From Torymus aiolomorphi (taxonomy: Eukaryota > Arthropoda > Insecta > Hymenoptera > Torymidae), in contig CM070873.1 in NCBI GenBank assembly GCA_036365515.1, forward strand, positions 222,754,876 to 222,818,875: a stretch of 64,000 nucleotides of DNA, written 5' to 3'. Each line of letters begins with the position of its first letter. Position 1 is the first letter of the stretch. A program made the position numbers and the translations under genes. Shown here piece after piece: positions 11,429-23,508 of the stretch. Below the pieces are notes generated by a model, which worked only from the letters and a program-made list of their open reading frames with translations, did no database searches and had not been told where the DNA came from.

Positions 11429-11540
11429 TATCTTCGAACAAGTATCTCATATAATTATGATTGAACTTCACATAGGTAAGTTCGTTTAATCATCAATTAT
11501 ATTTCGTTTACTTGTTCGAAGATATTTACATGTAGATGTT
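11429..11540. repeat. DIRS internal complementary region
   Basis: Its first part is the reverse complement of the element's left edge (about 11165-11235) and its second part the reverse complement of the right edge (about 15935-15968), joined head to tail. In DIRS this region templates closure of the circular DNA intermediate. Confidence 0.8.
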
Positions 11541-11772
11541 TAGAGTTACACTACTCTTATTTGTTTTACATAAGAAACATGTTTATTTTGTTTTGTTTCG
11601 TTAACAAACTTTCCTTACAGTTTACACTTTAAACGTAAATTTATAAACGCATTGTTGTTTTTTTTTTTTTTTTTTTTTTTATCAGATTATGTTTAGAACT
11701 TAGGTCTATACAACTTTAAGTAATCTTAAGACGAATCTCTTTGGAGTTTTTATCGCGATTGCTAGCTTTGAG

Positions 11773-12732
11773 CTATTTAACTAAAATTATGAGCATCATA
11801 TGAAACAACTTAAGTACTAGTACGGCTTCAGTGAAGTTTCTATTCGAATCTCTTATTGGTCTGTTGTAGAATCTTTGGAAGACCTGGGAGCGTTCAGACC
11901 ATCCTGCTGTCTTCTTTATAGTGGCCAGGTTGATTCCTAGAGATGCGGCCTTTGAAGTTGACGCGTGTCTAGTGCTGTGTGCTGTGTAGTGCTCTTCTAT
12001 GCCTGCCTCCCGCATGACTAGTCTGATCCAGCGGCTTAGTGTTTGTGATCCTACATTTTGGTGTGGTCTTTTAAAGGAGATTAGCAGCTTTGATTCGTTT
12101 CCCCTGATGTTTTCTGTTATTTCCATGTATCGTTGTACAGATTTTGCTACACAGAGGATTGAATTCTCAAAGAATGGCAGAAAGGCATATGGTTGACACG
12201 CTCCTGGTTTGGATGTCTTGATTCTGTCCGTTATCCTGATTTCTAAGTCTCTGTTTAGTATTTTAATATTTTCTATTTTTATCAGTGATATGGATTGTAC
12301 TCTAAAGGCGGTTGCTAGTGCCAGTAGCATTACCACTTTCAAGGTTATTTGTCGCAGTTCCAGTTGTGCTGTTGGTCCCCATGACTCTATTTTCTCCAGT
12401 ACAATCCCTACATCCCAGGTATCGCAGTACTTGGGGGCGGAAGGTCTTAAGTTAAATGCTTCTTTGAAGAACCGCTGCATGTGAGGGCTCTGTGATGTGA
12501 AGCGAGTGTTGATCAGAGCAATGGCAGATCTCATGGTGTTTAGTGTACCGTAAGCTGCACCTTCTTTAAATTTCTTAGTGAGACAAGCAAGCACTATCTT
12601 CTCCCCCGTGGAGAACGGGTCTTGCTCCCTTTCCGCGCAAAACTGCCACCAGTATCTGAGTGCTGTGTTATACTGTTTTATTGTTGATTCTGTGATGGAC
12701 TGAGAGATGATGTCAATTGTGTCGCTTGCTAT
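11773..12732 (-). CDS. DIRS tyrosine recombinase
   Basis: The open frame extends upstream of its first internal start, with about 315 residues in total. Counting from the codon at 12594, the family's catalytic set is present: Arg98 (AFRVQS), His206-x-x-Arg209 (AHSTRH), Trp232 and the nucleophile Tyr243 (RFYNRP). An N-terminal SAM-like helical part (QYNTALRYWWQFC) precedes. The enzyme would integrate the circular element without duplicating the target. It starts just after the RNase H stop codon in another frame. This frame appears intact. Confidence 0.85.
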   Translation of the reverse strand: MASDTIDIISQSITESTIKQYNTALRYWWQFCAEREQDPFSTGEKIVLACLTKKFKEGAAYGTLNTMRSAIALINTRFTSQSPHMQRFFKEAFNLRPSAPKYCDTWDVGIVLEKIESWGPTAQLELRQITLKVVMLLALATAFRVQSISLIKIENIKILNRDLEIRITDRIKTSKPGACQPYAFLPFFENSILCVAKSVQRYMEITENIRGNESKLLISFKRPHQNVGSQTLSRWIRLVMREAGIEEHYTAHSTRHASTSKAASLGINLATIKKTAGWSERSQVFQRFYNRPIRDSNRNFTEAVLVLKLFHMMLIILVK

Positions 12733-12743
12733 CCCTTGCTTGT

Positions 12744-13785
12744 TTAATGCTTACCTGATAGCACTCCTGCAACCAAGGTAAGGTGTTCCGCCAGCGGGTG
12801 TATCACATCTCTGTGGGGAGAAAGTAGTAGATTAGGCGATGGTTCGAACTTGATAGTGTTTGACGTGAGAAGAAGAACATAGTCGGGGTACCAGGGTTGT
12901 GTTGTCCAGAGAGGAACTAGCAGTATGCCCATGGAGCCTTCTTTTTTTATTTTCCTTATTACCTTTGGAATCAGGGCAAAGGGCGGAAAAGCGTACCAGA
13001 AAAAAGTTTTCCAGCTAACTGTGAACGCGTTAATGGCTACCGCGTCGGGGTCTCTGTCCCAGGAATAATAAGTTTTACATTTAGTGTTGGCTCTGGATGC
13101 GAACAGGTCCACTAAGGGGTACCCAAAGCTCTTACAAATTCTGTTAAAGGCATAGTCTGCTAGTTCCCACTCTGTGTCAATGTTTGTAAGTCGGGAGCCT
13201 TCATCTGCTACATTGTCCCTAGAAGCTACGTATTCTGTGAATGCCCAGATCTTTCTTGCAATGCACCACTCCCACAGCTCCCTTGCCAAAGCATTTAGGT
13301 GTGCAAACTTTGTGCCACCCATTTTATTAATGTAGGCCAGTGCGGTGAGATTGTCTATTCTTAAGAGACTTTGAACATCAAAGCAATGTGCTGCGAAGCA
13401 CTTTAGCGCTAGGTATGCTGCTTTAATTTCTAATTCGTTAATGTGTAAGTCCTTTTCGCTTTTACTCCAAAAACCTTGAGTCTTTTCGTTGTTGCATATT
13501 GCACCCCAGCCTGAAGGCGACGCGTCCGAGAATATCTCCAAGGTGTATTCGTCGAATCGGATTTTGTTCTTTGAAATCTGTTTTGACCACCACTTTAGTT
13601 CTTCTATTGCGTCTCCTGACAGATTCACGCGTGCACTCATGTTTTCGTGTTGTGATAAGGCTTTTTGTTTCAAGTACTCGAGGTTTTTGTAGTATAGCCA
13701 TCCATAAGCTATTGCTGGGCGGGCTACGACTAGCACCCCTATGCATTTGGCAAGGTTTATGACTCTGGATCGTAGGTGATCGTAG
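12744..13785 (-). CDS. DIRS RNase H and connection domain
   Basis: About 340 residues. The RNase H acidic residues are visible in FSDAS, NELEIKA, RIDNLTA and SRDNVADE. The thumb/connection part (NLAKCIGVLVV, AIAYGWLYY) lies in this frame, while the reverse transcriptase upstream is in another, so the original RT-RH protein is split by a one-base shift near 13780. The C-terminal part (DLFASRAN, YYSWDRDPDA) is typical of DIRS polyproteins. Confidence 0.8.
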
Positions 13786-14860
13786 AATGGTATCGATCAT
13801 ATTTAAAATTTTATGCCTTTTTTCAATTGGTAATTCTATATACATATCCGTTGAATTAATAATCATGGCTAGAAAAGTGCAAGCCTTTTTTGGTTGTGTT
13901 TCGCTTTTTTCCCAGTTAATTGAGAGGCCGAGATACAATAATAGATTGATTGTCGTATTAACTGATACTTTACATTCGTGTTTGGATTTTCCTATTATTA
14001 CGAAGTGATCTAGGTAAGTTACTAGTCTGATTCTTCTTTGTCTTAGCCAGTTCGCGACTGGTTTCATTTCTTTGGTGAAGACTAACGGGGCTGAAGATAA
14101 GCCGGAGGGTAGTGCACAGAACTGGTAAAGTTGATCCCTATATTCGAAGCGCAGGTATTTCCTGCTTTCTATGTGTATAGGGATTAACAGGTATGCGTTT
14201 TTTAGGTCTAGTTTGCACATGTGATCATCTTTGTCTAATAGATTTATATCTGTACGTATGTCTTCAATCTTGAAGTGTTCTTTGGGTACAAATTCGTTGA
14301 ATTTTTTAAGATTCAGTATAAATCTTGCTGACCCGTCCGGTTTTTGTCTAGTAAAGTAAGAGGATATGAACTGACCTTCCGATGGCGAGCATTTTTCTAT
14401 TGCATGAGAATTAATCGGTTTGTTTATTTCGTCGTTAAGGATTTTCTTTTGCAGATGGTTAACTGGTAAGCTTTTGGGTTTGCCTGGTTGTTGTGTTTTT
14501 GAGGTTAGGTCTATCTTATAGCCCGATATCGTCTCCAATACGAACGTGTCTTGGGTTACCAGTTTCCATCTGGATCGGAAATTCCTTAGTCTGCCGGCTG
14601 TAAATACCTGTTCAGCTTCTAGTGTCTGTGCCGCTTCATCGGTTGCGACTGAGAGTATGACCTTTTCCTCGCGTTGGACCGGTTGCCTCTGTTGCTGCCG
14701 CTGGTGTTCTCGTTGGCCTGGTGTCCCGATGCTCTCGACGATCGTGGTGGGTGTTTGTAGCTCCCCCGTCTCTCGTCGCGACCGACTGGGGAGCGTCTCC
14801 AGATTAAAGAATCTTATCTCAATGGGGCCCTGGGTTTTGGTTTCATATCCTTTTCTATAA
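13786..14860 (-). pseudogene. DIRS reverse transcriptase, catalytic motif damaged
   Basis: Reads LVTQDTFVLETISGY, then fingers and palm segments (RQKPDGSARFILNLK, KLDLKNAYLLIPI, FCALPSGLSSAP). The catalytic YxDD box is YLDH at about 14005-14016, one base from the expected second aspartate. With the frameshift near 13780 this copy could not make active RT-RNase H. The open frame extends upstream of the apparent first methionine to about 14860. Confidence 0.8.
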
Positions 14861-15400
14861 CGTTTTTGAGCTCATCTCCAAATAGGTATGTTGTGGGCTC
14901 CCTCTTTTTTAAGACTTTAGTTATTTTTTCCTCGTAGTTTCCTAGTAGGAACACTCTTCTCGTTTGCGTCAATACGTAGAAGAGCTCCGCCATCAACTTT
15001 ACTGAGTTCGATAGATGTTTCATTAGCGCTTTTCTGGATAGCGGAATCGCTCTGTCGTTAAGAATCATATTTAATGCTGTAGCCGTTGATGAGATCGCAG
15101 CTCCTGTTAAGTTTTGATAACTTTTGAAGTGTTCGTCTTTTGCCAATTTCTTTGGGTGTATGTCTGCTGCTATCTCCTCATTTAGTGTGTACCCTTCTAG
15201 GTTAACTATGCCTTTTCTAGGAATTGTGTCGACCAATTGTGCTTTCTCTTCTTTGGAAAATGCACCTTTTGTGATCCACCCTTGAATTGTTTTGGCCAGG
15301 TCTTCGTTTAGATCGATTTCTAGTGGCTTTTTGGTGGCCACGCCAATTCCGAGAATGTCCCTGATTTCGTCGTCACCATCCGATTCTTCCGAGAAATCGT
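14814..15400 (-). CDS. DIRS gag-like protein
   Basis: About 190 residues, acidic at the start (FSEESDGDDEIRD) then helical, with a Lys/Arg-Pro-rich end. It sits first in the element, where DIRS gag lies. No zinc knuckle seen. An upstream ATG near 15442 is out of frame across a G6 run, so the true start is uncertain. Called by position and composition. Confidence 0.5.
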
Positions 15401-16175
15401 CTCCCCCCTCTCGGCTGAAGTGCCCGAAGCCGCCATCTCATCCTGTTCCGTGGTCATCCCTGTGGTTTCTGAAAACCAATTTATGTTTTATGCCTCCGAC
15501 TCAAGTTCGGAAGTCATCGTTATCTTTTGGCTTTTGATTTCAAGTCAAGTTGAAACTCCGCCTTATAACGTTTTTTTTTTTTTTTTTTTTTTATGGCAGA
15601 TCGGTTGTTAGTGCTGAAAAGTAACGAAGGACCTTGCGGGTTTTTATTATTAGATAAAAAAGGAATATAAACCTTCTTGGAGAATTTCCGGATTTGTCTT
15701 TGCTTGCATTGCGGCGATCTCTGCTAGCACATTATTCATCTCCGCTTCTATTTTACTTAGCCTTTGCTCTTTTTGAGCTAGCGTTTCCATTTCTGATGCG
15801 ACGTCCTCGGCGCCAAGAAACGAAGTGACAATACGAGGATACGGCGAGAATACGAGGGGTAGGGGAGGGTGCTCGTTCCGCTCTTTTTCTATCTCTGAAA
15901 TGTGGCGTCATCTGGCAACGAGTTGCGGTACTACATGTAAATATCTTCGAACAAGTAAACGAAATATAATGAGTATAATAGGTATGATACTGTTGGGGGT
16001 TGCAGGTGATTGTAGACTGCAACGCGGCAGAGAGTAACTTATGATGGCAGATGTGTCGTGTGCGGTGTAGAATATAGAGTTTTGCACTTACTTTCTGTAT
16101 AACCTCACTTTGTCAATGTTCGGGGCTTTTTGTCAATTTTTGATGTGAAAAGTTTTTTAACAGCATAATAAAACA

Positions 16176-16322
16176 ATGGATGTCATCGAAAGAAGAATCA
16201 ATGTTATTCAAGTTTGGTTAGATTTGCTTGAAAGGTTTGAAGAGATTTTACATGAGTGTGAAAAAGCTTTGAAAATAAGGAGATGGTGGGTAAAGCCACA
16301 CTTACTCTTCATGTTATTCTAA
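16176..16322 (+). pseudogene. Harbinger transposase N-terminal fragment (48 aa)
   Basis: Complete small frame from ATG to TAA, with an amphipathic helix then IRRWWVKPHL and a stop nine residues later. It lies exactly between the arms of the foldback element 10922-16692, where a transposase would be. Only the first tenth of a Harbinger protein remains. Confidence 0.55.
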
Positions 16323-16692
16323 GAATTAAAAGATAAAAAATTTTTATAAAGTAAGTGCAAAACTCTATATCCTACACCATACACGGCACATCTGCCATCA
16401 TAAGTTACTCTCTGCTCAATCACCTACAACCCCCCAACAGTATCATACCTATTATACTTATTATATTACCGTATTATATCTTTATAAAAATATTTAAAAA
16501 ATATATTAAAAAATAATTTTTATACTTTGATATTACTTATATTTATATGACAATCTAACCAATGTCTTGAATTTTTATGCGAATACAGTTTTCAAATTTC
16601 AAATTCCACGCTCTGCGAACCGTATTCTTGTTCCGCTTGTCAATCTAAACACGCGTGAAAAAACACTCCGTAACGCCATTGGGGCCGCAGCC

Positions 16693-19600
16693 CTATGCTT
16701 CTGTTTTATCTCACTCGATAGGAGAGAGAGAAATAATGAGTTCGTGATATGGTGAGATGATGAGTTAAGCGATTTGTCTCCTATGCCATTGTTTTCACAC
16801 GCGATGGGAGAAAGGAAATGAGTTGAAAAGTTGAAATCAATTTGCTGCTATATGTATTTATTTTATAATTTTTCAAATTTCTCACTATACTGGAAAGCAC
16901 GAAAATTTAAAATTTTCATTTTTTAATAATTCTTGTAATCTGAAACAAATAAAGTATGTGTTTTTATAAAATTATAAAAAGAAAAGAAAAAATGAATTTT
17001 TTTCTCAAATTAACACAGTGATGTTTAAAAATGTGATCTAAAAATAGATTTTTATAATTTTATATAAACAAAGATTTTATTTTCAGACTTAATATCTTTC
17101 AACATAACCACAATGGTTATGTTATTTTATAAACATTTAATTAATATTTAGAGTTTCAAATTAACTTAATATTAAAGTACATTCCACAGACAAAACAGAC
17201 TTCAACCATTTCAATGTGTTGCGTGGAGTTTAGTAAGTCATCTGTACAATAACGTAAATTATGAATTCTACTGAGTATATTCTTTATACATTTTAAAACA
17301 CTGTAGAATAATTTACGTAGTATTTCACATAGTATCAACAGACAACGCATTAGGATACGCCGTGTATCATTACAAAAATAGATACTCAAAGTCGATTAAT
17401 TATTATATTTAATTAACATGTAATATTTTTTCTATAGTTAAGTCGCTTTGTATTATCAAAATTCAATAAGTTATTTTTTCTATTTCATTGGGTTATTTAT
17501 TTATAATTTATTGTAAAAAAATGAAAATTCTAAAATATTAAAATTCGAGCTATGGACTGTCCAAGTTTTTTCCTCACTAGGTGCGTAATATACTATTTCG
17601 TCATACCCGGGCCGAAAATACCGCATTCCCGTTTTTGCACCGAGGGAATGTGGTACTTTCGGCCGGGGTATGGCGAAAAAATTCTTCCCCTTTACGGGCC
17701 TAGGCGCGCTTATTACGAGGTTGCACTGTAGTTATTATATATAAAATATATATAGTTATATATGATTATTTATACTATCTTTTTTACACAGGATAGTATT
17801 ATAAAAACTATTTAGAATTTTAAATGTTGAGAAAAGTAGAAAAATTGTTTTAAAAAATCTAAGTATTTAGGTAGCATCATTAAAAAAGCGCCATGCAAAT
17901 GATTTTGATTTGTACGAAACATGTCCATACAAGGCTAGAAACTAAGATTTAATGAAAAAATGGAGGTACAGGTAATATTCATTTAATCTCATCTAGGAAC
18001 ACCGTGTTCAATATAGGACCATCATAGGTACTTATATAATTAGACGAGTATCTGATAAAAAAATTCGTTCCGTTCCGTCCAAATTTCGCTGAGATAATCG
18101 AGGAACTTGATTACATACGGACGTATGTACAGACATACATATGCATCTCGGAAAATGCACTTATTTTGGTTAGAAAACAGTTTTTATATAATAAATTATT
18201 ATTATTTGATGTATAACAATTTTCGCTCTGGTGAAAATATAAGGCTCTCCCGAGTAGCGGCCCTGCTAAAAAAAGGTAGAGAAGAATTTATATACAACAT
18301 AAATATATATCATATTTGTCGTGTATGTTTATGAGAAAAAAACGACTTTTTGTCGTAAAAATTTATTAAAAGTCAATGTATATCACTTTACATATAAAAA
18401 ATTAATAACTTTAGAATGTTAAATGGTTATAAACTTTTTTTTTTATTTCTTCATATTTCGATTACATTTACGAAAAATGTAAAATATTGACTTTTATCTG
18501 ATGTATTCATTTAGACATACATTTTCTTTATGTTTATGAATGAAACTTACATTTTAACTATAAAAGTATAAAAATCTTATTAAAAATGAATCAGTAATTA
18601 AATTTTTTCAACTATTAAGATTGAAACAGTAAAATCAAAATAAAAAGAATCTAAAATCAATACTTTACATTTTTTTTAACAATTTTTTCTTCCTGAAGTA
18701 CAAAAGAAGATTTTCAGATTTTCTCTGATTGTAAAGATAATTTCTCTTTTTGAAGTAATAATACTTAAGAATATTGGAGCATTTTATGTATTACCTGTAA
18801 TTTCTATTTGTAAAAAAATAAAAGCCCAATATAATAACAGTTTATACAATTTACTTATTATTTAAATATCTAAATGATTATTTTGCTAATTTACTGTTTT
18901 TTTCAAACTATCTATTACTGTATACTGATTTTTGTTTTCCAAGATAGTTCTAATATTTCTTTGAAAAATAATAGTTTAATTAATTTCATCTAAAGTGTAA
19001 AAGATAATTACAAATAAAATTAATCTTTACATTGAAAAAATTAAACAAATCTATGGGAGAATAAATTAATATGTATAGCATCACAGTGATAAATACCAAA
19101 TTTCCCCATAAAAATCTATATTTTCTATAATATTTGTTAACATTTTTGCTTTTCATACTTTTCTATAGTATGGAATATCTCATACTATAGTCCCATATAT
19201 TTAATCTTTACGATGTAAAATTGTTGCAAAGATATGCTAGACTTATAATTAGTTAGCTTTAATGTAATTTCTTTTTAATATTTTGCAATACTAGAACTAT
19301 CTTATTTGCTTAAAAAATAATACTAGTTGAATAAAAATTTATTTGTTTTTAGAAATATTTACAATTTTTAAAAAATAATTCTTATACGATATAAATTATC
19401 TCGAAGTTTTCATTATATATAATTTTTACGTCTTTAATGTTATCATTCTTACTGCCAGTCGATAAATTAATTACTGAATTGACTTTAAAATAGATGATTG
19501 CAGAATTAAAAGGCAGTACATTTTTTCGTAATTTCTGGAATTATAAAATATTTATCAATCTTTTCATGATTTAGCAGTCTTACATTGTTCTCAAAAAAAT

Positions 19601-19890
19601 CAGAGTAAAAATTTTCTACGGAAAATGTAAATAATAAATACAAATTTCTAATTTAACTTTAGACTTCTAAATTTAATTTTGTAAATATGGAAATAACGTC
19701 TGTAAAGTATTTTATTAATACGTATACGAATAAATCTTTCTATGAACTTCATAACAACGAATCATTTAGTAACTTACTCATATAAAGCTACTATAAATTA
19801 ACTAAAATTTTGTTTAACTAATTATTAAAATAATTTTTATGCTTTATAAAAATAAGCATATTGTTGCAATCATTGTTTTTCAATTTTTTG
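16693..19890. other. AT-rich intergenic stretch
   Basis: No gene that I can support. The part next to 19890 probably includes the 3' untranslated region of the SLC12A9-like gene. A short GC-richer repeat at 17545-17725 is listed separately. Segment 17980-18340 includes palindromic ACGGACGTATGTACAGACATAC-type sequence of unknown origin. Confidence 0.5.
17545..17725. repeat. Dispersed repeat, copy 1
   Basis: GGACTGTCCAAGTTTTTTCC and the following AATACCGCAT...GGGTATGG blocks reappear inverted at 38830-39175. Contains an internal inverted pair (CATACCCGGGCC and GGCCGGGGTATG). Probably a non-autonomous element; ends not resolved. Confidence 0.5.
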
Positions 19891-22800
19891 TTATAAAGTT
19901 GTTGAAGTAACAGCGCTAACTCCATGAACCAATAAAGTTGGGGGTAAATCTACAGTCACTTCAGTTAAAAGTTGGAGATACTGTTTCTGTAAAATATCTT
20001 TATCCCATGTATTACAACTCGGAGGTGCAGGCAAATATAGAAAAATGGCAGCAGTTTGAGTGCAATGATGTCTGATAAGTCTATTAACGCTATAAAAAAT
20101 ATTCATATATTTATCAACCGGTTTTTATTTTAAATTATTATTATGCTATTTCATTTTTATTAAAATTAGATTAACTTGAAATTTTAATAGCATGGTAATT
20201 TTTCTTACTTTAAAATATAAGCTCGAGATACATTGCTTAATGTATTTTCAGTGACATCAACACTTGATTCAAAAGAACTTTCAGCTTTACTTTCTAGTAA
20301 AGAACGACCGTTGAGTTCTCCAATTTGCTCACTCCAATCCGGTATTTTTGTTATGGATGCAGATATGCGCAGCATATTGAGAAGCTTTTTTAATTTATGA
20401 TCATTAGAAATTCGTGGACATTCGTTGATTGAACTGTGAGACTCTGATATGTTTAAACTTGAATTGCTACTTTTCGTTATTTCGCAGTGAAATACACGAA
20501 GTTGCAAATTTTTCCAATTAGGAACCATGTTGATAATACATGCTAACTGCATCATAAATAAGGATGTTGTATCAAACGGATCTTGATCAGATGGTTGAAA
20601 AAAGTTTACAGGCCATACATCTATGTATTTAAAATTAGAATTCCTAAAAAAACAAATAACAAAAAAAATTATGCATTAATAATATTTATTTGTAAAATAC
20701 AAAAATGTAGATTACCTAGTCAAATTTCTATACTTACTTAGTCAATTGTGACTTATCAAGAATGTGGAAATTTCTACACAGACATAAATTCTTTTTCATA
20801 TTCAAAACGTCTTGACACATACCAACATATTGAAGTTCGTCAACTATTTTATCTGTTGTAGATTGTCTAAGTGGGAAAACTGTCCCATTAGCATATGTTG
20901 TCACATTTTCAAACATAGCAGTTGAATACTGAGTTGATTGGAAAAAGTCTCTTGGTACTTCATCATCATAAAAACCAAGCACTATAGTATTAGGCTTCAT
21001 TGCACCCATTCCAGACAGTTTTATCAAATGGTGTAAGCCTTCACGTACAGTTCTAGTAACTGTCAATTCGACAAAAGCCTTTACTTTCATATGATCAACA
21101 AGGCTCAGCCAATGAGGATATTCTTCAATAGTTGGATCAACTTTTCCCGAAAATTCCCCAACTTTAACATGTCCAATAACATATAAACCTCCTTTTTTTA
21201 AATCATTAATGAAATCTATCAGTGGACATGCAGAACGAGGTGATGCAAGCATGAGAAGTATCTGAGGTCGCCAAAATTTAACATGATCTTTACGAGAATC
21301 TAACATTAATAAATATTTTCGTACTTGATGGAAAATTAAAGCTTGTGAAATACTTCCCCATGCGGCATTTTTGCTTGGAGAAAATAAATGAAGGACAATG
21401 ATCAGTATGAGGCAGATTATGATACTACTAGAGGCATAAATGCTGTTTATAACAAACATCATGATAAGAGTTCCAAGAAGTCCTAAAGTTGCTGTATGCC
21501 AAGTAAAGTAATTGAATGTTGGTCTAAAATTTGGAGCACTAGCTAGTTCTAATCCAAGACATGCTAAATTAGTAGCTAAATAACTCAATAGGAACAGAAC
21601 TGAATTTATCTGAGCAATGACATTTACAGAGCCAATAAGTAAAATTATTTGAACCAAACTCCATGAAGTTAAAACTGCTCCAATAGGATTACCCCTCCAG
21701 GTACCACGAATGATAAAATTCAGTAAGGAACCTGCAATGTATGAAAACTTCATAATCTGCATATTTAAGATTAACATATTTTATAGATAACTTTATTTAT
21801 CATTTAACTAATTTTAAAAAGAAAATTTATTCAATTTACCAAAGACATTATCTTTTGCAAGTGCTTCTAAAACTCTGCTAGAACCTATTAAATTACTTAA
21901 GCCAGCACTAAAAGTAGCAGTCATAATTCCTACTGCAACAAAAGGTGGCCAAATATTGATTGGCATCATATAAATGAAATTATTTTGTAGAAGAAATCTA
22001 CTTGTTGTAGCTGCTGTAAAGATTGATAATAAAATATAACATATGAAGGTAAATAGAACTGCAGATAAGGTACCACGTGGAATATTTTGTCCTGGATTTT
22101 TTAATTCACCTATAAATTTAAATATGCAGAAATAATGAAATAGTATTCATAGAAAAAAGAAAATAAATTCTTAAACATTTCAAAGATGTCTATCTACCAC
22201 TCATATTAGCTCCTGCCATTATACCAGTAACACCGCTAAATAGTACACCAAATACACTAGCAAAATCACTCATAGCCCCATTACTTGTATAATCGTGACT
22301 ATAATTTGAGTATAAATTGGCAACCAAAGTAGAAGTCGAAAGGCCAGTGTAATGTCCGAAAGTATGATTTGTTCCATTTTGTCGAACTAATTCATTTGCA
22401 TCAGGGATTGGTGCCTATGGAAAATAATACAATGCATACTTTTATCACAAAATAAGTATTGTTTGAATTTAAAATCTTGAATTATGAAGATTAATAAATA
22501 CTGTTTAAAAATTTTTTAAATTTTATCTTTATATGATTTCTATTTCTATTTTCATTTTTGATAATTATTAATAGATTCATGATTAAAAAATATAATAAAA
22601 AAATAATATTTACCTCCATTTCGCCTTTAACCAAAAAGCTTATAAAAACACTTCCTAGACATACACATACAATTGCTAAAATAGCAACACTAGTTTTCGC
22701 AAACATTGCTGCTCCAATCAAACAGACAAGAAGATTTGCTGTATTAAGTGCAGAACAATATAAAAATCGCCACCATTTACCATCAGGAATAAGTGCACTT

Positions 22801-23508
22801 TCACCTACTAAATATCCTGATGGTCCAAAATTTTCTATCAAGCCTTCAGCACATGCTGATATGCATAATGCACTTGAAACTATATTTGCCATAAAAAATA
22901 ATGTACCAATGGATCCACCAAATTCAGGACCTAATGTTCGACTTATCATAACTAATTATAATTGTAAAGGAAATAATTAAATACAGCATACGTATAAGCT
23001 AAATAATATAAATAATAAAAATTTTGAAGGATACAATATGCACCACCACCTTCAACTGCTCCATTTGTAGAAATAGCGCAAACAGATGAAACTGTGAAGA
23101 CTAAAATTAAATAAGCTATTATAAACTGTGTTAAAGTTACTAAAAGTCCAGCATTTCCCACAATGTATCCTACATAAAAGATAATCATATTAATTTATTG
23201 CATATATATATTTATTAAATAATGTTTAGTTCAATAAGCTTACCCATTCGTATAAAAACTAAGGCACTAAACATAGATAAAGTAACAGGACTGAATACAC
23301 CAGCAAATGTTCCAAGAGTTCGACTACTGTCAGTACCCAAAGTACTAAACTCGACATAGCCATCTCTTTCCTCATTAGATGGAGCTCTAAACCGAAGCAA
23401 ATTACCTAATCTATGAAAAACGCTTCTATTTCTTATAAGAGGTACTTTTTCTCCTGTTATTCTTATTGTCTCAGTATTATTTGTGGATCCAATGTCAGAT
23501 GCAATCAT
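19891..23508 (-). CDS. SLC12A9: SLC12A9-like cation-chloride cotransporter family protein
   Basis: Eight exons (23508-23244, 23169-23035, 22951-22614, 22414-22198, 22109-21840, 21731-20738, 20643-20209, 20089-19891) join in frame to 950 residues; human SLC12A9 has 914. The N-terminus is cytosolic (to about residue 70). About twelve hydrophobic segments follow from [20 protein letters not shown] through the SLC12 signature [21 protein letters not shown] to about residue 560, then a long C-terminal cytosolic domain ([21 protein letters not shown]) like that of the NKCC/KCC family. Family members are Na-K-Cl or K-Cl cotransporters; SLC12A9 itself was described as a cotransporter-interacting protein with unsettled transport activity. 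A P-element-like relic sits about 0.4 kb upstream of the start codon. Confidence 0.92.

Larger units (their letters stand above)
11163..15970 (-). mobile_element. DIRS-type tyrosine-recombinase retrotransposon
   Basis: About 4.8 kb on the minus strand, in the order gag-like, reverse transcriptase, RNase H, tyrosine recombinase, as in DIRS. Inverted terminal repeats of about 137 bp lie at 11218-11354 and 15821-15955. An internal complementary region at 11429-11540 is complementary to both outer edges, the hallmark of DIRS rather than of PAT/Ngaro. There is no target duplication: both junctions share ATATAAT. The coding part has a frameshift between RT and RNase H and a mutated RT motif, so this copy looks inactive. 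No DNA methyltransferase frame was seen. T-tracts of more than 20 lie at about 11659 and 15571. Confidence 0.88.
10922..16692. mobile_element. Long-armed Harbinger-like foldback, interrupted by DIRS element
   Basis: GGCTGCGGCCCCAATG at 10922 matches inverted CATTGGGGCCGCAGCC ending 16692. Without the DIRS insertion the element is about 0.97 kb, with arms near 350-390 bp. The left arm is split: 10922-11170 and then 15971 to about 16110. The uninterrupted right arm (about 16345-16692) reads straight across the insertion point. Its centre codes for a 48-residue RRWW-type fragment at 16176. No clear target duplication. Confidence 0.7.

Noticed and set aside
17156..17389. 77-codon minus-strand frame
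   Set aside because: No homology, AT-rich background, no splice signals.
21731..21777. In-frame methionine upstream of exon 6 of the SLC12A9-like gene as an alternative start
   Set aside because: It lies in intron sequence before a good acceptor; upstream exons join in frame and carry the expected transmembrane segments.
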